From NCBI RefSeq assembly GCF_048771995.1, contig NC_133024.1:89064501-89128500 (forward strand): a stretch of DNA of 64,000 nt, written 5' to 3'. Of the stretch, positions 26,101 to 39,139 are shown one piece after another. The translations under genes were made by a program, and so were the position numbers. The stretch's first letter is position 1. Every line of letters starts with the position of its first letter. The DNA is from Taeniopygia guttata. Taxonomy: Eukaryota; Chordata; Aves; Passeriformes; Estrildidae. The notes beneath the pieces were generated by a model. The model saw only the letters and a program-made list of their open reading frames with translations, was not told where the DNA came from and made no database searches.

Positions 26101-29100
26101 AGATACGTGGTACACATCTTCAGTATGAGAGATGTGGAAGTGGCACATACCTACAAATATATGATTGAACAATATTTGTGATTCTGTCAGTATGTAAGGG
26201 TGTAACCCAATGCCTCTGTTTCAGCCTGTAAAAAAAAAACCAAAAAACAAAAAAATCCAGCAGTCCTGTTCTAAATGATATTGCATATTTTGAGATGTTC
26301 ACATTAAAGCTGTTTAAATGCAGAGTATGGTATTATAAAAGGGTCCAACTGCTGAAAGAACACACTGGAAGAATGAAGGAAAGGAAATCCAACAACTGTG
26401 TGCCCACCCGCTCTGGGAATAGACAGGAGGCTAAGAGTGGTTTATAATGGTAGGCACATTACTCACAAGGTTATAATTTATTGGCTCCTCTGTTTCCATT
26501 ACCACTGACGAATTGCTTGGGGAATTCAGGTTCTGTCAAAGTAAATGGCTCCCTTAGATTGTTGAGGCATTATGGTAAATCTGCTTTCTTTACTGAGTGT
26601 GGAGTTTGGGGGCTTTTTTTAACAATTATTGCAGTTCATCACTTAATTTTTTTTCAGGAGTTCTTAAGATCTAATAGCCAGCTAAGTGCATGAAGTCTTT
26701 AGTAATTTCCTCCCAAACCAGGCATCCTCCGTTCCAGGTGCAAGGCTTATTGCTTGTTTGCTCATAATACAAACCGAGAACAACATTTGCATGAAAAAGA
26801 AACAACCTAGTAAAACAAAACATGTCCTCTTTCCCAGAAGAGAGAACATGGCTGAAGTGATGGATAGGGATGTGGTGTCTTACCAGATAGGTTGAAGGTA
26901 CTGGTGAAGAGTAAGATGTGCACATAAGGAAAATGATGTGTCAGTGTGCCTGAGCAAAGTGACGGATGGGCTGCACTCCCATTTTGCACGGGATGCATCT
27001 CATGTGTGTCTGTTTTGCAGAGCTATTTCCCTGTTCTAGGAGGAAGCTGCCATTTTCTAGCCCTTGGCTAGACAAGTTTTGCAGGCAAAGGGAACATCAT
27101 TAATTTGCTAAATAAGCTTTTCAGCTACTGCGTAGGAATTCTCCAAAAGAGACATTTTGTCACTTTTTTAAGAGTTCTACCTCATCCTAGGCTGGATACT
27201 GTGGATTAAAGGACTAGACCTCACAGTATTTCTCCACTCCCCTGTTTCCTTTTTGGTTACATTGTCTATCAGGTGAAGATCCCACCCTGGGTTACACAAA
27301 AGGAAGCAGATGGAGTCTAGCGTTTATATGCATTTATATATATTATAGCAGGAGAGGATTGTGTAGGGGACACACTTCGTCTTGGGGAGAGGGTAGTCTT
27401 CAGCTTGCCTTTTTAATGGTCAGGCTTGCACAGACTGGAGTGCTGTTCAGCAGTGTGCCATGTACATAAACCCAGGGACTTACCTTACTTTTGTTCATTC
27501 CCTTTGATTTATTTGCTTCTGATGCTGTCGTTCCACTGATCATCACTTGAACTTTGTCATAAAGCCATCCAAAAAGGAGTGATGTTCCACATGTCAAAGG
27601 CTCTGATCTTGAGGATTTCCTTTTTGTCTGGCAGATGGCTAAAAATGTGTTTTGACACAGGAGATTAACTACCGTAATAAAGGGTATTGTGAAGAATATA
27701 GCCAGAAGTATTTAAAACCCCAGCAGCTGAAGCTGTCTCCACAGAAATGAGTGAGCAAAGGAGAAGGGATTGCTGAGGGGCTGTGTCAGAAAAATTCATC
27801 ATTCACTGAGCACTTGGACTTTCCGGAAAATGTGCCATTCGCAGGTGTCATCTTTACATCCGTTATGTTTTCCAGAAATAGAGTATTTTTACTCTTTATT
27901 TTTTCTGTGTGATAATGTTATTTTACTTGCAAGCTAGAAAAATGTGTGATGGACCTGATGTGACCAAAGGGTGCCAGTGCTGACAGTGGACTTTTTCTTC
28001 TGAATTGTCTCAGTGGCTCAGTCACACCTAAAAAAGTAGTGGAACAGTGGAGAAGGCTTTGTGTCATTAGCCCCAAACCCTCCCTATCACATGTGTGACA
28101 TGCCTCTGTAGGACTCCTCTTGATGTCAAATGTGAATGCTAAGTTTAATCCCTGCACGTCATCCTTCTGAATGATTCATGATGAATGCTGGTAACGTTTA
28201 GCGTATGACAGGGTTCTGTGTTTGGTAGCTGGTTACTCAAAGACAGATGGATAGGCTTGCTCAGCTCAACCCTAAAGATCTGCACATTTCAACCCTGTCC
28301 TAAAGCTCTGCTGTGGTTTCAAGGCATATGTAGAACATGGTCATTTGTGTCTATCAAGCTGCATGACCTTTCTGGGCTTCACATTTCCCAGCTAGAAACC
28401 TGACCCAGTAGCACTAGCCCACTATTACTAGAGGAGCTGGGATTTGGGAAAATGGAAAAGTGCTGGCTGTATACACTGAAGCTATGATGGCTGTTTTTGG
28501 CTGTTGTGTGGGGTTTGGCAGAGATGCTGCACTTGGTTTGCGGGGAGCGTCGGCGCAGGGATGCAGCGATGTATGCTGCACATGGACTGTAATAGTACAC
28601 TGTATTCCTTGTTTCTAATCTTATCACTTCATGTTCAGGCAGACTCCTGCTTCTGGCTGGGTGCCCAACAGGTCAGACAGGCTGCAGGCACTGGCTGGTG
28701 ATGCTGGGTGCCTGTACCTGCAGGACAGGAGGAGGCTACACATGCTCCTTCTAGATGAAGTTGTGTCCATACGATCAATAAGCTGCCACATAAAGTGCTA
28801 CAGCAATTTTTTATTTATGCCACGGAGGGGTTCTTTCTCTGAGAAGGTATTTTCTTATACTTATTTTTTTCTTCTGTCTCATAATTATGGTTTAGTACTC
28901 CCATTAGAATTTCATCTTGAAAAGGCTGGGTAGTTCTTGAGTTTTTCACTGTTGACTTTATATGGTCCCCTCTAATTACACTATTCTGTCCGATATTTCA
29001 TGTTGTTTCTCTTAAGAAACAGTGCTTAAATTTCAGCTAAAAACCATAGTTTACTCTTGCCCTTCAGTGACCCACCTGAAATATCTTCAGCTGTGAGATG

Positions 29101-29694
29101 ACATTTTTTTTCAAAGCTGTAGATCATTCTTTCTTAGAAGCCTTTCCTTAAGCTTCAGGAGGCATTATAACTAATATTTCACTCTTAATGTCTTTAAGCA
29201 TTGCAGTATTGTAATTGACAACTTCTAGAGCACTGGAGTCATTCAGTGTTCAGAGACTTCTACAGACCAAAACTGCTGGGGGTGAACACAGTTTCAGCTT
29301 TCCTGCATTCACTCATCACATATCAAGCTAAATTTTTGTAAGCATGTTCAAGGCAGTCCTGTTAAAATCTGATATTTTACAGCAGGTTTTCCCAATCTGC
29401 CATGAGCTGTCATGAGAAGAACCCAGGATTAGTTCTAATAGGACATGAGCGCCTGGACAAGGATAAAGTACAGGATCTGAGAAAGTTGCATGACCTTGGC
29501 ATTGCCCAGCTCCCACAGCAGCTGTGCTTCTGCAGCTGGGGAGGGAGTGATGGGGAAATACAGTGCCAGCTGAAAGCTACCTATTTATCCCTAGTCTTGT
29601 ACCAAAACAAACTGCTCCTAATGACAGAAGCCTCTTGCTTGGAGCAGCCTGGTATTTTGGCTGGAAAGTTACTGGTCTGACCATTTTGCACCAC

Positions 29695-29715
29695 AAAAAA
29701 AAAAAAAAAAAAAAA
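29695..29715. repeat. Poly-A tract, 21 nt
   Basis: A pure run of 21 A on the + strand, followed by GAGAG. It is the only A run of this length in the window; the other long runs are T. It begins 14 bases after the stop of a 92-codon open frame, so an old retrocopy tail is one possible reading (see findings). Confidence 0.95.
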
Positions 29716-32700
29716 GAGAGATAATTAAACAATGAGAAAAATTCTGTGCATGATGCAGATGGGCCTGGGAACAGGTTCTCCCCATATACCAGCCCCATAT
29801 CCTCTTTCTTTTGCTAATTTGGATTCCTCTATTCCTCTGGCAGCTTGAGCCATGCCTTTTCCTGGCTGTATGGGGTGGCGGGGGGTTGCTGATGTGCTAG
29901 TTTTACTCACTTGGCTCCATTACCGTCTTCCTCAGCAGTAATGTTAAACTTGTTACCTCCTCTTTGTGGGAAGTTTTGCTTATGTTGCTAGAGGATTGCT
30001 GAAAAACCTTTAAAATTGTTTGAATAGCTTTAAAAAGAAAAACCCAGAGCATGCACCTAATAATTTAATGTAATTGTCTTTGTATGTAATTTGAATGGTT
30101 TTATTCCGTTAGACAGAACAAACATTAATTTAATGATGCATGTACATGAGATGGCTCTTAGGGGAAGAACAGAAGGAGAGGGTATTACTTTTGGTATTAA
30201 AAAGACATTTTGTTTTCAAAAGCAGAGGGAAAAATGTAAAACATCTGGAATCAAGAGCACTTTCTGACCAGTCTTTTGAGCATAAGTTCCATTGGTTCCA
30301 CGGAACTTGCTGCTCAGTGGTTGCCATCAGCTGGGGTGACCTGTGAACTCAGGTGATGGGCAGCTGAATATCTGCCCAAAGGAGCTGATGGAGCTCTTCG
30401 GGTGTCAGTGGAAGGATTTGTCACCTGGCACTGGGCTCAGTCTTTCACATCTGCAGGCCAGCTATTGAGGGGTTAAACAGTGAAAAACTTGCTTGGCTTT
30501 GTCTTACAACTGGTTTCTGGCACTTTGAAAGCATGGGCTGGCTCCTGCTAAAGTTTGGCATCTTGTCCTGTAGGAGTGGTTGGGATTTTTGGTGTGACTG
30601 GTCTGTTTGCATGTGGTTGACCGAGGGCAGGGGTTTCCGAGGGACACAGATCCTCCTGAACAATTTAAAGCTGTTTCTGCAGCAGGTCTCCATCTTGTCA
30701 CATTTTGGAAACAAGAGGGCTTAGCTGTCTGGTTCACAGCACTGGGTGCCAGGAGGAGAAGGAAGGCTGCGGGATTTGCTAATTTAAAAAAGGGAGAGAT
30801 GGAGCTGTTTTCTTTCACCATGGTGTTTGCATAATATAATTTGACTCAGGAATGCTGAGGAATTTTTGTCCACTTGCAGTGGCAATGGGACAAAGGTGCA
30901 AAACCCTTTCCTGCTTTGCAGCATTCAGCCTCTATTTTTTTTTTTTTTTTAGATACCTAAAGGATTTGTGGTAGGGAGGAATTCATCCCTCATGTTGGCT
31001 GTCAACAGGAATATGATTTATCAGACACGTGAAACTAATGCTGTATATGGTTAAGGAGTGCCTTTCTGTGCACAAAAATGGTATTTATGAGAAGAGATTG
31101 CTTCTTAGTCAATGCTTAGAGTGTCTTTCCACTGCTACAGCAACATGCACAAGAGTCTGATTATTCAGGCAAGTTAGCAGTAATTTTTTTCCAAGTTTTT
31201 TTAAAATCTGATGCAAACGAATATGAATTTGCCATTGCTAATTTTAGAGTGGTCTGCTTGTATAAGATAACAAATCCCAGTTTTACTTTAAAGAGAAAGT
31301 ATTTTAACAGAAGGCTGGCCAGATTTTTATCAAAATGCTAATGATCATTTCTCCTACAGTCTCGGTTATTTTCAGAGGGAGGACTAGAATAGATACATAA
31401 TCTGAATAATATTGATTTTAATATGTATTACTGTCTCATTAAGCTGTTACAGTCTTTCCCCTTCTGGACAAAGGTTCATTAATTGCTGCAGTTGATGTAT
31501 CATTGAAGTGGGTTTAGGTGCAAGAAGCGTAGAGGGAAAAGAGATTTAAAATGTTGACTGTGCAGTACTGGATGGACCTTTGGGTTAAGATATTACAGCC
31601 CTAACCAAACGAAGGGGGCACTGCTGTGTTTGATGTGCTGCCTCCTGATTGCCTTCCCTGCAACAGCCAAGGAGTCAGCCAAACACAGGCACTATGGTAT
31701 TTACTTTCCTAAATGATCATTTCAGTAAATATTATTGAACATGTTTATTTGTGGATTACTTTCAGGCCAATTCCAATAAAAAACTCCTCTGTGACTTACT
31801 ATAAAAAGACATGATTTTATAAATTTACTTTTTAATTTCTAAATTAATTTTGAAACAGCTTTAACAGCTTTTAGTCGCTGTCCCTTTACTGGCTGCCTTC
31901 ATATGTGTTTTGAAATGCTTTTATTTCAGGTTGTACCAGGTTTACAATATCATTGTCCTTATAAACAAATCAATATGTTTTCATTTCCAATAGCAGGAAT
32001 AATTTATGAATTTGTAATTATTTTAATGCAGTGAAGTAGAAGGAATTAGAAGGAAGATTTTGTTTTGTATGTGTTTTGATTGACTTCAACTTACATTTAG
32101 TTGTCTGTAAACACTCAAATATAGGTATGTATACTATATATATCTATATCTATCTGTGTATCTCTCTCCCTGAATGTATATTTTCCTGTCAGGTTGGCCT
32201 GTTCCATGCATTCTCGTGTCCATATGTAGTAAACTGTGCATTATTGTCAGACACAGGTGTGTGTTGTGTAACAGTTCAGTGGCTGGTCCGGCCACATCTC
32301 TGGACACATGCTCGTGGGGAGCCCCTGTTGCAGAGTACATGTCCTCGAGGGATCATAGGAGTGCACACACACAGCCTCCTGTTGCACCCCAAAAACACAG
32401 ACCTGTGCTTTTTGTGTGAGGGAGAAGGGATGTCCAGCAAGGGGTTGGCTGGAGAGGAGGAAGGTCCCGATGTGCTGCAAGGCGCTCTTTCCTTGAGGAT
32501 GCTGGGACAAGTTGTGACGGGCTCTTCTGATGCTCATTGCTGAGCCTCCTTGTAATTGCATGCTAAAATGTCATGAGATGAGGCACAGAAATAGCACAGA
32601 CTTTCCTGACAGAAGTGGGATCTGTAGCATGTTGAGTGGGCACGATTCATCAGTGCCAGGGCTGCTGCTGCTTGCCCAGCTCTGTGTTGGGAGGGTGCAG

Positions 32701-33458
32701 CGCTGTGGAAGAGGCAGGCGAGGACATCTTTGTGTTCAGTCCAGAGCATCTTGCATTTCAGCCAAGAGCTTTTGTGTAGAGAGCCTCATTCTTTTGCATA
32801 TGCTCTTTCTAAAACAAATCATAAACCCTCCTGGGAAAATAGAGTCATATACACACGTCATAAAATACAGTAAAATAGTAGCTGACAACCATGAGATGAA
32901 ATTTTTTGCTTAATCTCTTCTGCTGTATAGGTAATCATAGTGTTAGATCTTAGTGGGAAACATCTGACTATTTATATTTCACAGTCATGCAGCAATGTAA
33001 AATCTGAACCAATTACACCTTTTTAAAAATTAGTGATTTTTTTATAAAAGGAAAGCATGTTACCTTTGATCTGTATTGCAGAAGAGAAAATTCATTTTTT
33101 TTCCTAGAGTTTTATCTGTTCTTTTGATAAACATAGGACTTCTTTTATGTGCAGTTAGTCTCACTTCTGTCTGAGTGTAAACTTCCATGATGGTTGCTAC
33201 TGTTAAAAATAATTCAGCACATTTTAAAGAAGGGACTGTGGAGGTTTCATCATCTGTAATAATATCGTTCAGCCAGGGACAGGTCATTTTCTGCTTCCTA
33301 AAAAACAAGAACTTAATGTCCAGGATTGAATGGCCATCTCCCCTTCATCACTAGCTTCTAAAATCAGGAAGCAAGTAGGTAAAAGGAAGGTTTGTGTCTT
33401 CCTCCCTTTGTCTTGTCAGCAGCACACTACAAGAAGTACAGAGGTGTTCAAGAGCCAG

Positions 33459-33490
33459 TTTGTTTGTTTGTTTCTTTCTTTCTTTCTTTC
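33459..33490. repeat. (TTTG)n(TTTC)n compound microsatellite
   Basis: Three to four TTTG units run directly into four to five TTTC units on the + strand. Confidence 0.9.
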
Positions 33491-34388
33491 ACCAGTTTGC
33501 TTTCCAGTTTCTCCACTTGTAATGTTCATTTTATATGAATTTCATACTACTGAAATCACTGTCGCTAAGAATTGGTTTTACCTGTTGTATTAAAAAAATA
33601 CAACAAGATACAGCATTTAATTTGCTGCCTTGTGCAGTGTGTAGAGCAGAGAGACAAGCCCTGTCTACCCCCATAAATGAGAGCAGGAAATAGGTTTGAT
33701 GCCTCGAGCACTGTGATTATCTGGAGGACTGGGGCGAGTTTGTTGTGCTGTTTAATGCATCTCCTCTCCCAGCTGTTTCACCGACCTTTAAAAAGATACA
33801 AAAAATAGGAATACCAGAAGCAAGTGCTTTGTTGGTAGTGGCAACAGAAGATCCAGCAAAGGATCTGTGTCATTGTGTCCTTCCTGCAGTGCTTCATCAC
33901 ATTTGAAGACATCCAACAGTCAGTAGTGTTCAGAAGCAGTCTGTCCAGGAGCTGAGCTCTTGTTCTCCTGTCCTCGTTCTTCACATGAATCCTTGCTTTT
34001 CAGTGGGCTAGGGTACCTGCCTGTGCCTTCACTAGGTAAATTTTTGGTCTTGGTAAATTAGCACATACTTTCTAGTCTATATTGCAGAACCCACCTTTCA
34101 GGATGAGCATTGTCACCTCTTTGTCTGTGTGAGGAGCTCAGAGAAGAACCCAGAAGATGAGCTCATTTGACGTGGGTGATTAAATGCTTCTTGAGTCACT
34201 GGTGGTGCTAGTGGTCAGGGACCCTGGGAGAGGGGGATGCCTGGTGGTAGCTAATGGTAGAATGACTGTACTAAGTGGAGTCATACCGAAAAGCAGCACA
34301 GGGCTGGGCAGAAAATGAGAGAGGAACATTTTGGAAGCTCAGTTTCCTGTGGGAGTAGAGCTTATGTCATAGCCTCATCTTAAAAATT

Positions 34389-34424
34389 TGCTGTCAGGGC
34401 AAATTCTTATTTGCCCTGACAGCA
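34389..34424. repeat. Perfect inverted repeat, 16-bp arms, 4-nt loop
   Basis: The left arm 34389-34404 (TGCTGTCAGGGCAAAT) is the exact reverse complement of the right arm 34409-34424, with a TCTT spacer. A perfect 16-bp stem is very unlikely by chance in 64 kb. It could extrude as a cruciform, or fold as an RNA hairpin in the SH3RF3 pre-mRNA. It is too short for a canonical pre-miRNA and no transposon body or duplicated target site is evident. A template-switch origin is plausible. Confidence 0.95.
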
Positions 34425-34950
34425 TTGTAGGTTGGTTTTCAAGTGCAGTCAATAATAAGATTTGGAGACCACACTGAACTTTCTAAGTCTCTGTAGCTTG
34501 TTCTCTGAGCTCAGAAACCTGTGCTGCGCCAGGGACATGATCAGCTGTTGCTGATGAGCATCTTCCTCATTGCTACAGCAAGAAAGGAGTTGGTGGGCTT
34601 GTGCTTTGTCATTGAATTAACACTCCCAAGACTCAGCCTGCTTTGACCACTCTTCACATAGCACCACCTACTTAGAAAACAGGCAGGGGCAGCTGTCTCC
34701 GGCCAGTGAACATGGGAGGAGAATTCAGGGTGCACAGAGGTGACAATAAAATGAGTACCGTACCGAGGAGAAGAGGGGATGTTCCCAATGGCTGATGTTC
34801 TTCAATTCTTTGTAGTTCTTTGTTCTTCATCAAATGAGGCTTAAAAATTCCTGGTGGTGTTCCATTTTTTTTCCAGCTTCATTCATGTGTTTTGGCTTTT
34901 TGTTAGTTTGCTTTTATACAAAATAGAAGTTTAAATTCTTCCTTTCTCAA

Positions 34951-35190
34951 GTGAAGAGATGAAAGGAAATTACCTTAAGTTGCACTAGAAGAAGTTCAGA
35001 TTAGATATTAGAAAAAAAAAAAAATTCACTGAAAGAGTGGTTAGTCTTTGGAGTGAATGGAGTCATCGTCTCTGGAAGTATTCAAGAGGCATCTGAATGT
35101 GTCACTTGGGAATATGGTTTAGGGGTGATTTTGGTGGTGCTGGGTGGATAATCTTGAAGGTCTGTTCTAACCTTGATGATTCTGTGATTC
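34951..35190 (+). mobile_element. CR1 LINE 3' fragment (plus strand)
   Basis: Sense CR1 3' end: GATGAAAGGAAATTACCTTA, then TTAGATATTAG followed by an A run, then TCACTGAAAGAGTGGTTAG, then CTCTGGAAGTATTCAAGAGG, then a degraded GACTCGATGATCTT-like block (GGATAATCTTGAAGGTCTG). It ends with the terminal repeat GATTCTGTGATTC (35178-35190). It is a 5'-truncated copy of about 240 bp in the same orientation as SH3RF3. Confidence 0.9.
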
Positions 35191-36770
35191 CCTCAGCAAT
35201 ACTCTTCATGTAGTGAGTATTTTGTACGCTAGAATGCTGTCCTGACAGAGAGGGTTTTCCTATTTGATTGTTTGAGAATTAATTCATCTGGTTATGAAAA
35301 TTGTGGTGAAAGAGGGGTGGTTTTTTTTTAGGATCTTGGATGTAGGAGAAGTGTATTTCCTTTATACTACCCATAGTTATCATTTGGGAGACTTTTTGTT
35401 GATGCAGGGACTAGGGTGAAAAAATTCTGAGCTCACAATTGAATTAAGAGATAGCAGGAAATAGGATAGATTTGAGGTTCCTCAACTGGTCTGATACTTT
35501 TGATGAATATGTGCTTTTTTAATTGAGTCAACTCATGAGTTTTGGGTAGTGACTCCCCAGATCAGTGGTTCCTGTTCAGTGCTGGTGAAATAAATAGAAG
35601 GTAAACACTGAGCACAGGCTGTGGTCAGCCTGCAGTTTTCTAATTAGTGTTTAAACTCGGAGCAATTGGCAGCAAGCAGATGAAGACCAGAATTAATCTC
35701 AGATAAAACAGTAAAGGTTACTTCAGGGGGGTTTTTCTCCCTCCCCTGAAGAGTTTAAAAGAGCATTAAATGATGCCTCTATAGCAATATTTCATTTTTT
35801 GATGTCAAGTAGTTGCAGATCCAAGAAAGTAATAGTATGAGGAGATTCTGATCCTTGTAATGTTCAGTATCCTAGCTGTTCAGTAGCTTTGTCTGAGTGA
35901 GCTTAAATGTACACTCTTCTGGTTTTTGTAGCTTTTTTCAGTAATTAATGAAGGAATGTGAGTAATCTGCTACTTGACAGATCTGCTCTTTAGGACTCTG
36001 ACTCTGTTTGGTGGGAGGTGTGAGAAATCACTACCATAGTAGGTAACAGTATCGTAGCACCTCAGTAGAACCATTTTGGAGAGTGTTGCTGCAAGGCAAT
36101 AGTGTCCTTCCTAGGAATAAAAGCTTGAGAAACATAATTCAAATAGCTTTGCTTCATTGACTTGGTGAAAATATTATTCAAGATAATGGTTTGCACAGAT
36201 GGAGTTTCTGTATTACTTCACTGTAGGTTTGTCAGGTGTTACTATTTTCTGCTCTGCATGCCATGAATAGATTTGCTTTTCCCCTCTTATTTAATGTACT
36301 TTCTTTCTTTGCACATGCAAGAAGCAAAAGGAAACAATTTTGCCAGGAATAAAGGTCTCATATGGAGGCTGTGTCCTTGTCACCATGTTCCCCATGGGTT
36401 CAGACCATGGAGGGGTTTGCTTCTGTTGGGGTGTGGGAGGATGTTTTCACTCAGGCTTGATGGGAGGTGACAGCTCTGGAAGCCCCCATCGCCCGCTCTG
36501 TGCCCCTGTCACATCCCGTGCTTCTAGTGGCCCTTGCTGCTTACAGCTGCCTGGGCAGCAGCAGCTTAATGTCCCCATTGCCATCTCCCCTTGACATTGT
36601 CTCTGCCCCATTGCCATCACCCCGTTGTCCCAGGATCCTCTCTGTGTGGGGCAGCAGACAGGATGTGGAGCAGATCTGTTTCTGAGCTTTGACACTCCTT
36701 ACTCATTTTGCATGTGAGCAGCATTGGAGCAGAGATGGACCAAATGAATAGCTGATGTCCAAATGGAGAT
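35191..36770. other. Intronic DNA, nothing recognised
   Basis: No repeat or coding sequence is recognised. A moderately GC-rich patch at about 36360-36660 produces overlapping short open frames on both strands that look like composition artefacts. Confidence 0.5.
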
Positions 36771-37701
36771 GTGGACACCATGTGGCATTCCTTAGGTTCT
36801 TTACTGGGACCAGTACTGTTCAGTATCTTTATTAATAACATAGACATAGGATTTGAGTTCACCCTCAGCAAACATGCTGATGACACATGTCAAGTGGTGC
36901 CATTGATATGCTTGAGAGAAGGTATGCCATCCAGGGGAACCATGGCAACTTCAGCCAGGCCAGGTGCAACGTGCTGCCCCTCTGGCAAGCACCACTATCA
37001 CTACAGACCGGGTTACAAATGGACTGGGAAGCACTCTGCCTAGAAAGACTTCAGGATACTGGTGCATGGAAAGCCAGGCATGAACTGACCATGTGCACTC
37101 GCAGCCTGGAAGTTCCGATGTGTCCTGATCTGCATCCAAAGCAGCATGGCCGGCAGATTGAGGGAGGTCATTCTAGCCTACCTCACTCTCACTAGACCCC
37201 CACCTTGTGTACTCCAGCTCTGGGGTGCCTCATACAAGATGGATGTAGACCTGTTAGAGTGAATCCAGAGGAAGGCTGGAGCACTTCTCTTAGCAAGACA
37301 GGCTGAGAGACTTGGGTTTGTTCATCCTGGAGAAGAGAACATTCCAAAGAGGCCTTATTACAGCCCTATGGTACCTAAAATGGGCTTATAAGAATGATGT
37401 ATGGAGATTTTTTTCACTAGGGCCTGTAGTTACAGGACAAGGGGTAACAGCTTTTAACTGGAAGAGGGTAAATTTAGGTTAGTTGTAAGGAACAAATTCT
37501 TTGCTGTGAGGGCTGATAAGGCACTGGAACAGGTTTCTCTGAGCAGTTGTGGAAGCCCCATCCCTAGAAGTGTTCAAGGCCAGATTGGATGGGGCCTGGA
37601 GCAATCTGGTCAGTAGGTGTCCCTGCCACTGGTAGTGGGGTTGGAACTAGATGATCTTTAGAGTCTCTTCCATCTCAAACTGTTCTGTGATTTTGTGACT
37701 C
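36771..37701 (+). mobile_element. CR1 LINE fragment with RT remnant (plus strand)
   Basis: The longest CR1 copy in the window, about 930 bp. It starts inside the reverse transcriptase domain and runs to the 3' end. Downstream landmarks in order are the TGGAGAAGAGAACATTCCAAA-like block near 37330, GTTACAGGACAAGGGGTAAC (37428-37447), GTGTTCAAGGCCAGATTGGA (about 37571-37590), the GGTTGGAACTAGATGATC block (37639-37656) and a degraded terminal repeat TTCTGTGATTTTGTG (37683-37697). Many frameshifts and stops mark it as dead. It lies in the same orientation as SH3RF3. Confidence 0.92.
36789..36900 (+). pseudogene. CR1 reverse transcriptase remnant
   Basis: In the frame read from 36771, residues 8-25 give [18 protein letters not shown], the RT block before the catalytic motif, and residues 34-39 give KHADDT, the remnant of the F/YADD catalytic box with His replacing the aromatic residue (ADD codons at 36876-36884). 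The frame then degrades. This is a fragment of the C-terminal half of the CR1 ORF2 RT domain, with no capacity to act. Confidence 0.85.
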
Positions 37702-38891
37702 CATGACCAGAGAATGAGCACAGAAAATAGGATGTGGCAGACACAGCTGTGACAGCAGCTCTCTGGCCACAGAGAGCAACACATAACTTTCCCAGGCCTT
37801 TCTGGGAAAGGCTGTGAGAAGATCAGAGAAAAGAATGAGAAATAATTCTTATCTTCACTTGCTGCACCTGTTATTGTGAACATGTGGAATGTTATGAAGA
37901 TTTGTTTACCAAAGGGTGGTTTCTTAATTAGCCAATGGTGCTGGTGTTTGGATTGATGGACCAATTAAGTCCAGGTGTATCGTTACTGTCTATAAAAGCT
38001 ATGGGTTTCTTAATAATGATCATGGAGTCAATGCTAATTATTACCTGTCCATGGGCCTGATGCAGCGACACACAGCTATAGACAGTGAATATTGCAGAAT
38101 GCATATGTATGTGTTTCATGAGGTTACAGTAGTTCACATTTCTACCACTGATTCTTTAAACATTGTGATGTAGTATGAAGATGCTACAAGGAAAATTGTA
38201 TTTTTATGCTGAAAGGTTTCTTTGGATGTAATGCTTCCAAATTGAATATAGAATGGAATAAAAATAGAGTCATTCTCTTATCTTTATTCCATCACAGCTT
38301 TGCTGGAGGAATTCCTCTGATTTGCAGAAAAAAATTATAGTGGAAAAATCATTTGACATTCATGACAAATATAGTCTCATCTTTAATGGATCATTTATAT
38401 TTTGCAATGGGTGTTCTTTTTCTGAACAATAACAGTAAATTCTTAACTTTCTGTTACAGTTTCCAGTTTTTCAATAAGTACAGGAATCTTTAGTTAGTGT
38501 TTCTTAACTCCATAGACTCCTTCATAGAAAACTGTAAATATCAGTGCTTCCGTTGTGGATGAGAAGTTAAAGCACGACCAGAGGTGCCCACTACCAGCAC
38601 GGCAGAACCAGGGAGTGATCACACGCCTCCAGACTTGGGCACTGTGCTGTTGGGCACTTGATTCACTCGAGCTCTTGTCATCATCCTCATGTTTGGAAGG
38701 AGTGTGACAGACATTTCACACGAGTTCCACTCCTTTGCTGTGTGCTACAGCTCTGTTTGGCTTATAGTCAAGTTTAGTTATTTTAGTTGCTGAAATTGTT
38801 TTTCCTGTTCTATTTCCCAATATTAAATTGCTGTAAAATTAACTGGAAAAGTACTATTATGTACCCTGTTTCTTTCTTTTGTCTTCACATT

Positions 38892-38943
38892 CTGGGTTGT
38901 TGGGGTTTTTTTGGGGGTTTTTTTTGGTTGTTTTTTTTTTTTT
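38892..38943. repeat. G/T-only low-complexity stretch
   Basis: About 52 bases made almost only of G and T on the + strand, with alternating G2-G5 and T3-T13 runs. No transposon body adjoins it. Confidence 0.85.
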
Positions 38944-39139
38944 GCATATGTTTAGTTTTCCTTTATTTTCTCTTTTATTTCATCTATGAAGCTTTTGCTC
39001 TCAATTTTCATGTCATTTGACATATGAGAGAAGCCAAATAAAATATTTCCCTTTTCTGCTTCAAGTTAAAAACCAGTTTTTATGCTGAACAATAACTGTA
39101 TTACAAGGAAGCCTGATGTGCCCTCAGTGCCATTACAAT

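Larger units (their letters stand above)
23741..34950. other. Intronic DNA, no internal gene seen
   Basis: AT-rich intronic sequence without a recognisable repeat body. Notable pieces are an A-rich stretch (26228-26257), a 21-nt A tract (29695-29715), a 16-nt T tract (30935-30950), TATC-like imperfect repeats (about 32133-32165), TTTG/TTTC repeats (33459-33490) and the palindrome at 34389-34424. A 155-codon open frame (32076-32543) contains a repeat-encoded Tyr-Ile run and looks spurious. Confidence 0.5.

Noticed and set aside
32076..32543. 155-codon plus-strand frame
   Set aside because: It contains a repeat-encoded Tyr-Ile run from a TATC-like tract, and the rest shows no family resemblance.
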